From assembly GCA_016212935.1 (NCBI GenBank), contig JACRDE010000369.1, positions 1 through 36,967 of the forward strand: a DNA stretch of 36,967 nt, given 5' to 3'. The notes beneath the pieces are model-generated. The model was not told the DNA's origin. It searched no databases and saw only the letters and a list, made by a program, of their open reading frames with translations. This document shows, one piece after another, positions 17,007 to 23,473 of the stretch. The translations under genes were made by a program, and so were the position numbers. Numbering within the stretch: position 1 is the first letter of the stretch; each line of letters begins with the position of its first letter. The stretch comes from Desulfomonile tiedjei. Its GTDB lineage: Bacteria > Desulfobacterota > Desulfomonilia > Desulfomonilales > Desulfomonilaceae.

Positions 17007-18938
17007 TCAGAAGGCAAAACAGTCGCACCCAAGTCGCCACAAGCCATAATCGCCTTTCGCCCACTTGTGGGTGTGTGCAATTCCTCCCGTTGTCGCAGCG
17101 GGTGCTCTGAGAAGAGCCGAAGGTCTTCGCGCTTTCATATGTCCCCCGTATACTGCGACCGGTGACCAGTCCGGACTCACTGGCACGAGCGACGGGCCAA
17201 GCGGCTCAAACTCTTTCGCTGCGTAGACCGGTTTTCCTCCAACCACGGTCAATACTGACTCCAGGCCCTTGATATCCTCCTCAGGCACTGAGAAGTAGTC
17301 TTCGGAAAGAATGGCGAAATCCGCGAGTTGGCCTACGCCGATCGCTCCCTTCTTAGTTTCTTCACCGGAGAACCAGCTGCTTCCCTGCGTGAAAAGACGA
17401 AGGGCTTCCATCCTGTCCAGTCGATTTGCCTGCTGGTACAGAGCTGTTCCACCCACAGTCTTGCCGGTGACGAGCCAGTATAGAGAGGTCCACGGGTTAT
17501 AACTGGACACACGGGTAGCGTCCGTACCCGCACCAACAGGAATTCCCATGTGCAGCATCTGCGTAATGGGAGGCGCTACTTCCGCTGCTTTAGGGCCGTA
17601 CCGGTTTATAAAATACTCGCCCTGAAAAGCCATCCGATCTTGGATGGCAATTCCTCCACCCAGTTCCTTGACTCGCTCCATATTTCTAGGAGTAATCATC
17701 TCTGCATGGTCGAAGAACCATCTCAGACCATCAAATGGAACCGCCCTATTCACGTCTTCAAAGACATTAAGAAAGCGGCTTATAGACTCATCGTACGTAG
17801 CGTGGAGACGAAACGGCCAACGACTCTTGACGAGCAGCCTGATGACGGCGTTCAGCTCATCTTCCATGACAGGAACAAGATCGGGCCTTGGCTCAAGGAA
17901 ATCTTCGAAATCCGCCGCTGAATACACCAGCATCTCTCCGGCACCGTTGACCCTGTAGAAGTCGTCTCCGTTGCCGGGGTGCGTGATCTTGACCCATTTT
18001 GCGAAATCTTCTAGTTCGCCTTTGGGGCGCTGAGTAAAAAGATTGTAGGCAATCCGCACAGTCAGCTGACGATTTCGCGCAAGTTCCTCTACTACGGCGT
18101 AGTCGTCAGGATAATTCTGGAATCCTCCGCCGGCGTCGATGGCGCTCGTGACACCCAACCGGTTTAGTTCTCTCATGAACTGCCTGGTTGAATTGAGCTG
18201 ATCTTGATAAGGGAGTTTCGGCCCTTTGGCCAGACTTGCATAGAGGATGAGAGCATTCGGTTTGGCTATGAGCAACCCCGTAGGATTGCCGTGTCGGTCT
18301 CGCTGCATCTCTCCACCAATGGGGTCCGGTGTATCTTTCGAGTATCCGAGCGCTCTCAGCCCGGCTCCATTGACAAACGCGCGGTCATAAAGGTGCAGTA
18401 CGAAAACTGGCGTTTCAGGGGCTACTTCATTTATTTCCTGAAGGGTCGGCATCCTTCGCTCAGCAAACTGAAATTCAGTCCATCCCCCTATGACCCGAAC
18501 CCATTGAGGCGGCGGGGTCCGCCTGGCCTGATCTCGGAGCATCCGGAGAGCGTCGGCCAGCGACGGAACTCCGTCCCATCTGAGTTCCATATTGTAATTC
18601 AGACCGCCCCTGATTACGTGAATGTGGGAATCGTTCAATCCCGGGATGACGGTGCGGCCCTTCGCGTCAATCACCGTCGTTTCCGTGCCTCGGTGGAGCA
18701 TAATGTCCGCATCGGCCCCCATGGCAATGAACCTGTCCCCTTTCACTGCAAAGGCCGACACAAGCGGCTGTTTTTTGTCCAGTGTTGCAATTCTGCCATT
18801 CAATACTATTAAATCGGCTGTCGCGGGAGCGCCGCTCGCTGTCCTCGCAATTCCTGCCCATCCCCCGAGGGTGACTGCGGCGGTAGTGACAGTCCAATTG
18901 AGAAATTCCCGTCTCGAAGGTGTATGTTCATTATCCAT
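17007..18938 (-). CDS. Tat-exported amidohydrolase (YtcJ-like, amidohydrolase 3)
   Basis: A 643-aa metal-dependent hydrolase. The N-terminus has a twin-arginine signal (PSRREFLNW, then a hydrophobic stretch ending near ASGAPA), so the folded, metal-loaded protein is probably exported to the periplasm. The domain begins with LIVLNGRIATLD and shows the metal-binding HxH in GLNDSHIHVIRGG, followed by the long YtcJ-type barrel with WFFDHAEMITPRN, AGTDATRVSSYNPW and the closing VVGGKPVYAA. Members act on amide or ester bonds; the substrate here is unknown. The last ~30 residues (after AVYGGHMKARRP) look like a tail outside the core domain. Upstream of the isochorismatase-like gene on the same strand. 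Confidence 0.88.
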   Translation of the reverse strand: MDNEHTPSRREFLNWTVTTAAVTLGGWAGIARTASGAPATADLIVLNGRIATLDKKQPLVSAFAVKGDRFIAMGADADIMLHRGTETTVIDAKGRTVIPGLNDSHIHVIRGGLNYNMELRWDGVPSLADALRMLRDQARRTPPPQWVRVIGGWTEFQFAERRMPTLQEINEVAPETPVFVLHLYDRAFVNGAGLRALGYSKDTPDPIGGEMQRDRHGNPTGLLIAKPNALILYASLAKGPKLPYQDQLNSTRQFMRELNRLGVTSAIDAGGGFQNYPDDYAVVEELARNRQLTVRIAYNLFTQRPKGELEDFAKWVKITHPGNGDDFYRVNGAGEMLVYSAADFEDFLEPRPDLVPVMEDELNAVIRLLVKSRWPFRLHATYDESISRFLNVFEDVNRAVPFDGLRWFFDHAEMITPRNMERVKELGGGIAIQDRMAFQGEYFINRYGPKAAEVAPPITQMLHMGIPVGAGTDATRVSSYNPWTSLYWLVTGKTVGGTALYQQANRLDRMEALRLFTQGSSWFSGEETKKGAIGVGQLADFAILSEDYFSVPEEDIKGLESVLTVVGGKPVYAAKEFEPLGPSLVPVSPDWSPVAVYGGHMKARRPSALLRAPAATTGGIAHTHKWAKGDYGLWRLGCDCFAF

Positions 18939-19110
18939 CTTGCTGAAACCCCCGACTTTTTCTGTACAATAGGTATCCCTCGCCAGGGCTGCAAATCGCC
19001 CTACAGTAATTGCCGAGAATCGCGGCGGACGGGCTGATGATTCCCGCAGGTATTCCGCAATGGACTAATATAGGGATTCTCAAAAATAATCGCGAAAAAG
19101 AAAAAAATGT

Positions 19111-19169
19111 GGTGGCGACGGGCATCTTGCCCGTCATTCCTGATAGACAGGCTGGAAGCCTGTCCCACC
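19111..19169. repeat. paired-hairpin repeat (family C)
   Basis: Two hairpins in a row: GACGGGCATCTTGCCCGTC and, ten bases on, GACAGGCTGGAAGCCTGTC. The outer ends GGTGG and CCACC are complementary, so the whole 59-base unit is also one imperfect palindrome. Elements of this plan are widespread as dispersed intergenic repeats in many bacterial genomes (general knowledge, not checked here). It lies upstream of the Tat amidohydrolase. Confidence 0.6.
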
Positions 19170-19391
19170 GCTCTGCATCAAGCTCCGATCCGTGTCGGTT
19201 ACGGGCACAGAACTTCTGAGAATTGCTGTATCAATGAGCTTTCAAAGGGGTGGCACTTGAGGATCGAACAGGCAGAGGTTTCGGGCAAGTCCCTTACGCT
19301 GCGAACGGCGCCGCCTGGCTTCGCTTCAGAGACTCCCCTGAAACCACGGTTTGCGATGTCACTTTTTTGACTGCGAAAAGGGCTAACAAAG

Positions 19392-19470
19392 TCGTTGCCA
19401 GGAGTGGAACGACGAAGCAATCTCGGCTTTGGCTAATAGGAGATTGCTTCGAGCCGCGCCCTTGCAAGGA
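19392..19470. repeat. dispersed palindromic repeat family A, copy 2
   Basis: The left arm ends GACGAAGCAATCTC and the right arm starts GAGATTGCTTCGAGC; eleven to thirteen bases pair perfectly around a 14-base centre and pairing continues imperfectly outward to TTGCCAGG / CCTTGCAAGGA. It lies in the spacer downstream of the acyl-CoA ligase gene; the rest of the spacer (18939-19589) shows no supported gene. Confidence 0.7.
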
Positions 19471-19589
19471 CACTCTCTTGGCGTTCCGCGTAGCCAATCC
19501 GCGATTACTTTTGAGAATTCCTATAGATTAAAGTCTTCTTCATTTCGCGTTGGCTGATACAACCTGTCGCCGGATTCCCGTTTCAGGTG

Positions 19590-21284
19590 TTAATTGGCGC
19601 CAGACTTCACCGTGCTCAACGCGCTTTGCACGAGGTGCATTCGTCTCAATTCTTTTCTCAGGATTTTGCCCACTGGGCTCCTTGGCAATTCCTTCAAGAA
19701 TTCAATTTGCTTTGGCACTTTATTGGCAGGCAGATGTCTCTTGCAGTGCTCGATGATTTCGCCGGCCGTAGGGGTCTCCCCTTTCTTCGTCACGACGTAA
19801 GCTTTTACTATTTGCCCTTGAGCGCGGTCCGGCACCCCTATGGCGCAGGCTTCCATTATCTTGGGGTGGGTGAACAGCACTTCATCGACGTCGCGTGGAT
19901 AGATCTTACCATCCACAGTGATTATCATCTCTTTCTTGCGATCCACGATACTAAAATATCCGTCAGAGTCAAAAACAGCTATATCTCCAGTGAGCAGCCA
20001 GCCATCTTTAAGCGTGGCCTCGGTCTGCTCCGGCATGTTCACATATCCCTTCATTACTTGAGGCCCTTTGACGCAGAGCTCGCCGGGCTCCCCAGGTACG
20101 GTGATCTCGATCTGGGGATCATCCACGTCGAGCAGTTTGACGTCAGTATTCGGTAAGGGCAGTCCGATTGTTCCTACTTTTGTTTTTCCGCCGAGAGGAT
20201 TAATAAGGCTCACCGGCGAAGATTCGGTCAGCCCGTAGCCCTCGCATATCTGTGCGCCGGTAAGTTTCTCGAACGACCGTATAGTCTCCAGAGCCAGGGG
20301 AGCACCTCCACAGAAACATCCTCTCAGGGACTTGAGGCTGAATTTTTTCAGGGAAGGCTCGTTCATCATGCCCGTGTAGAATGTGGGAAGAGCAGGGATA
20401 AATGTTGCTTGGTACTGATCGAGTGCTTCGAGGATGTTCTTCGGCTCGGGAAGGGGGACGAGCACGTTGGTGTATCCGTAAAACACACTGATATTTAGGG
20501 CGCACGTGAGCCCAAAAACATGAAAAAACGGCAAGCACCCCACAACGGTTTCCTGACCGTCTCTGAACGAAGGAAACCATGTCCGTACCTGCTGAACATT
20601 CCTCGTCATGTTCGCATGTGTGAGTTCAACGCCTTTGGGTTTCCCAGTTGTCGCACTTGTGAACAGTATGAAGGCCGTATCCTCCATATGCCCTCGGTGC
20701 AGGGATTTTTCAGGCTCGTTTTTTTCCATAAGGTCCGTGAACTCGAGAACTCCTGCGTCTCCGGAGGTGTTCAGGTGGAGCTCTTTCTTAACTAAAGGGA
20801 ATAGCTGTTTTTTCAGGAAAGGCAAATAATCTCTGATGTGACAAGAAATTACTTGTCGCAAGGCAGTGCGACTCTTGAGGTTCAGGATTCTGGGCACCAG
20901 CACATCCAGGCATAGCACTACTTCAGACGCTGCTGTATTTAGCTGATATTCGAGCATCATGTCATCCAGTCGCGGGTTGTGCGTCACAGCGACTGCTCCG
21001 GCCCTCAGAGCGCCGTAGATTCCGACTGCTGTCTGGATCAGATTCGGGAGTATCAAGGACACTTTCTGGCCAGGTTTAACGTGCAGGCGCCTCAGAGCGG
21101 CAGCGAACCTCGACACCATTTGGTCGAACTGCCGAAAGGTTATGTCTGTGCCTTGAAACCCAATGGCCACGCGTTCGCCGAATCTCGCGGCTGTCCGAGT
21201 CAATGCTTCAGGCAGAGTGATGTCTTCGAATCGGATGGAATAGGGTACACCCTTGCCATACGACTTTTGCCAGATCTTTTCCAT
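19590..21284 (-). CDS. long-chain fatty acid--CoA ligase (AMP-forming)
   Basis: A 564-aa adenylate-forming enzyme that would activate a fatty or other carboxylic acid to its CoA thioester via an acyl-AMP. The P-loop is FTSATTGKPKGVELTH (usual TSGTTG has one Gly changed to Ala), followed by the YGLTESSP motif, LTGDIAVFDSDGYFSIVDRKKEMI and the C-terminal catalytic Lys in SPVGKILRKELR. Length and order match FadD-type ligases. The start at 21284 has AAGGAG seven bases upstream; an upstream ATG at 21335 is in frame but lacks a site. The gene is divergent from astB across a 305-bp spacer. In a syntrophic or sulfate-reducing anaerobe it could serve fatty- or aromatic-acid oxidation; that is inference. 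Confidence 0.88.
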   Translation of the reverse strand: MEKIWQKSYGKGVPYSIRFEDITLPEALTRTAARFGERVAIGFQGTDITFRQFDQMVSRFAAALRRLHVKPGQKVSLILPNLIQTAVGIYGALRAGAVAVTHNPRLDDMMLEYQLNTAASEVVLCLDVLVPRILNLKSRTALRQVISCHIRDYLPFLKKQLFPLVKKELHLNTSGDAGVLEFTDLMEKNEPEKSLHRGHMEDTAFILFTSATTGKPKGVELTHANMTRNVQQVRTWFPSFRDGQETVVGCLPFFHVFGLTCALNISVFYGYTNVLVPLPEPKNILEALDQYQATFIPALPTFYTGMMNEPSLKKFSLKSLRGCFCGGAPLALETIRSFEKLTGAQICEGYGLTESSPVSLINPLGGKTKVGTIGLPLPNTDVKLLDVDDPQIEITVPGEPGELCVKGPQVMKGYVNMPEQTEATLKDGWLLTGDIAVFDSDGYFSIVDRKKEMIITVDGKIYPRDVDEVLFTHPKIMEACAIGVPDRAQGQIVKAYVVTKKGETPTAGEIIEHCKRHLPANKVPKQIEFLKELPRSPVGKILRKELRRMHLVQSALSTVKSGAN

Positions 21285-21406
21285 GTGACTCTCCTTTTTG
21301 ATGAGGACTGCCCAGACCCAAATAAAAACCAACAAGAGTGAACACGGCGAGAGACAAACTGCCGGCTCTAGGAGCCGATTGTAGAGAAGGATGTTTTACT
21401 TCGTTA

Positions 21407-21437
21407 TACCACATTCAAACTCGGAAATAACCACATT
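21407..21437. promoter_or_regulatory. pair of direct repeats in the divergent ligase/astB spacer
   Basis: TACCACATT (21407-21415) recurs as AACCACATT (21429-21437), 22 bases apart, about two helical turns. A TATAAC box overlaps the first copy on the minus strand (GGTATAACG) and could be a -10 element for the ligase, though no good -35 is seen. The arrangement would suit a dimeric regulator; no regulator gene is adjacent. Tentative. Confidence 0.3.
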
Positions 21438-21589
21438 TTAGCACTTGGGAAAAATACAATCCTCGTGTTTTCAAGGATTCGAAAATGCGCATTGCTTTTT
21501 TCCTTTGAAAAGCTGGAAACTCCCTTGAAAATCTTGCAGTATTCCCCATGGATAGAAAACTGAAGTTCAAATAGGCCAATGGATGCAAA

Positions 21590-22948
21590 ATGAACAATAC
21601 CACCCTGGAAGTAAACTTTGACGGACTCGTGGGTCCGACTCACAACTACGCCGGTTTGGCGTACGGTAATCCTGCGGCAATGGAGCATGCATACAGCGTC
21701 TCAAATCCACGAGCCGCCGTACTTCAGGGCCTTGAAAAGATGAAAATTCTGATGGATCTCGGACTCATCCAGGGGGTCCTGCCTCCCCAGGAAAGGCCGC
21801 ATCTCAAGACTCTGAGGGGATTGGGATTTAGGGGTTCCGATTCGGAAATCATTCAAGCAGCCGCTCGCGAATCGCCTTCGCTACTATCCGCAGTTTTCAG
21901 CGCTTCGAGCATGTGGGCCGCGAACGCTGCCACTGTTGCGCCCTCCGCTGATACTCAGGACGGCCGGGTTCATTTCACTCCTGCGAATCTCATAACGCAA
22001 TTTCACAGATCCATTGAGTCGGAATTCACGGCGAGGGTCCTCAAACACATTTTTCTTGATGAGGCTGCCTTCGCTCATCACCCGCCGTTGATCCGGGCAC
22101 TCCATTTTTCGGACGAGGGGGCAGCCAACCACTCTCGGTTATGTTCCTCACATAGTAGTAAAGGCCTACAGGCTTTTGTCTACGGAAGGGCCGCATTCGA
22201 TTTTTCTGAGATCCTTCCAAAGGTTTTCCCGGCCAGGCAAACTTTGGAAGCATCTTCAGCCATAGCGCGCTTGCATCTCCTGGACCCCGGAGCGACTGTT
22301 TTCCTTAAACAGAATCCCGAATCAATAGACGCTGGAGTATTTCATAACGATGTCGCTTCTGTGGGAAATCAAAATGTATTCCTGTATCACGAGCAGGCTT
22401 TCACCGATGCCCGTCAGGCAGTACGTGATTTGAAGACCTCATTCTCAAGAATTTCCGAGCAGGATTTGGTTCTGATAGAGGTTTCGTCCAATCGGGTTTC
22501 TCTGCAAGACGCGGTGCAGTCGTACCTGTTCAACAGTCAGCTCGTTACATTGCCCAACGGTGGAATGTCCGTCATAGCTCCTTATGAGAGCGCGGAAAAG
22601 CTCATTACTTCTGACTTGTTGTCTGAAATAACCGCGGATAATTCCAACCCCATCGAGAGCATCCATTATGTCGACATTAGACAGAGCATGAAAAACGGCG
22701 GCGGTCCAGCGTGCCTGAGATTGCGTGTGGTACTTACGGAAAAGGAACGAGCCCTCACGCATCAGGGCGTTTATTTAACTTTAGAACTTTACCGAGAATT
22801 GGTCGGATGGGCGAACAGCTACTACCGCGACAGACTGGAACCTGGCGACCTCCTGGATCCTGAACTGAGGATGGAGTCAAAGTCGGCGCTGGACGCTCTG
22901 ACTGAAATTCTAGGGCTGGGCTCAATATACGAGTTTCAGAGAGAGTAG
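21590..22948 (+). CDS. astB: N-succinylarginine dihydrolase
   Basis: A 452-aa enzyme of the arginine succinyltransferase (AST) pathway that converts N2-succinylarginine to N2-succinylornithine, CO2 and ammonia. The N-terminus NFDGLVGPTHNYAGLAYGN is the strong AstB signature, SSMWAANAATVAPSAD and HFTPANLITQFHRS follow, and the C-terminal NGGGPACLRLRV holds the catalytic cysteine of this amidinotransferase-fold family. Length (E. coli AstB is about 447 aa) and motifs are complete. No astA, astC, astD or astE is adjacent, which is unusual because these genes normally form one operon. The start ATG is clear though the ribosome site is modest. Confidence 0.92.
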   Translation: MNNTTLEVNFDGLVGPTHNYAGLAYGNPAAMEHAYSVSNPRAAVLQGLEKMKILMDLGLIQGVLPPQERPHLKTLRGLGFRGSDSEIIQAAARESPSLLSAVFSASSMWAANAATVAPSADTQDGRVHFTPANLITQFHRSIESEFTARVLKHIFLDEAAFAHHPPLIRALHFSDEGAANHSRLCSSHSSKGLQAFVYGRAAFDFSEILPKVFPARQTLEASSAIARLHLLDPGATVFLKQNPESIDAGVFHNDVASVGNQNVFLYHEQAFTDARQAVRDLKTSFSRISEQDLVLIEVSSNRVSLQDAVQSYLFNSQLVTLPNGGMSVIAPYESAEKLITSDLLSEITADNSNPIESIHYVDIRQSMKNGGGPACLRLRVVLTEKERALTHQGVYLTLELYRELVGWANSYYRDRLEPGDLLDPELRMESKSALDALTEILGLGSIYEFQRE

Positions 22949-22979
22949 ATCGGTTGTGGGACATTCCAAATTACATGTC

Positions 22980-23067
22980 ATACCAGTTCGCGTTCAAACA
23001 AGGAAGAATCGGGGAGGACCTTCTTGAAAGAAGTTCCTCCCCGAACCCCACTTCAAGAACTTCTAGC
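22980..23067 (+). repeat. dispersed repeat family B, copy 4
   Basis: An ATACCAGTTCGCGTTCAAA flank leads into an imperfect hairpin at 23010-23043 (CGGGGAGGACCTTCTT paired with GAAGTTCCTCCCCG), then AACCCCACTTCAAGAACTTCTAGC. It faces copy 5 on the other strand 50 bases away. The hairpin lies about 60 bases after the astB stop and might help end transcription, but there is no U-run. Confidence 0.7.
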
Positions 23068-23071
23068 ATTC

Positions 23072-23112
23072 GCCGGAATCCACATTTCTCAGCGATAAAT
23101 GTGGATTCCGGC
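23072..23112. repeat. perfect 16-bp inverted repeat between two family B copies
   Basis: GCCGGAATCCACATTT (23072-23087) and AAATGTGGATTCCGGC (23097-23112) are exact complements around a 9-base loop. The GGAATCC core is shared with family D ends. It occupies the centre of a larger inverted arrangement formed by the flanking family B copies. Confidence 0.7.
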
Positions 23113-23116
23113 CAGT

Positions 23117-23203
23117 GTTAGAGTTTCTTGGAAGGGGTTTGGGGGAACATTCTTTGCCAAAGAAGGTTCCCCCAATCTTACTGATTTGAAAGCGAATTCG
23201 TAT
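23117..23203 (-). repeat. dispersed repeat family B, copy 5
   Basis: On the minus strand this copy reads ATACGAATTCGCTTTCAAATC, AGTAAGATTG, then the strongest hairpin of the family. At 23139-23175 two 18-base arms (TTGGGGGAACATTCTTTG and its partner) pair with one mismatch around a single base. It matches copy 4 in opposite orientation. Confidence 0.75.
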
Positions 23204-23235
23204 CAAATAATGATGGTTCCGGTGAGCCTCTTGGG

Positions 23236-23430
23236 TCAATCGGGAGGATTGCGTTGTTTCCTCTTTCCTCCCTTTATGATCAGAATCACGGCTATTGCCA
23301 AAAGAAGGCCCCCTACCGCGGCCTCCATGATTTTGCCTTTTGAGTAGAGCGCATACAGACCGCCTCCTGCTATTATCAGTACTAAGCCTGCGACCCAACT
23401 GTTCGTAAGTATTCTGGTGATGAAGTTCAA
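23236..23430 (-). CDS. small two-helix membrane protein
   Basis: A 64-aa protein with two hydrophobic segments (about residues 12-28 and 36-53) and a basic tail (KGGKRKQRNPPD), so it is predicted to be an inner-membrane hairpin. The start is a TTG at 23430 with AGAGG about eight bases upstream. It lies 43 bases downstream of the large TPR gene on the same strand and probably belongs to that operon. No family is recognised. The overlapping 111-aa frame at 23063-23398 is basic, motif-free and runs through repeat DNA, so it is rejected. Confidence 0.6.
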   Translation of the reverse strand: MNFITRILTNSWVAGLVLIIAGGGLYALYSKGKIMEAAVGGLLLAIAVILIIKGGKRKQRNPPD

Positions 23431-23473
23431 CTTGAGAACCTCTGATTTGATCGCGGCAGCCTAGTCAAGGGCT

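Noticed and set aside
23063-23398. 111-aa minus-strand frame overlapping the small membrane protein
   Set aside because: Very basic, motif-free, and passes through the family B hairpin; the overlapping 64-aa frame has a ribosome site and membrane segments.
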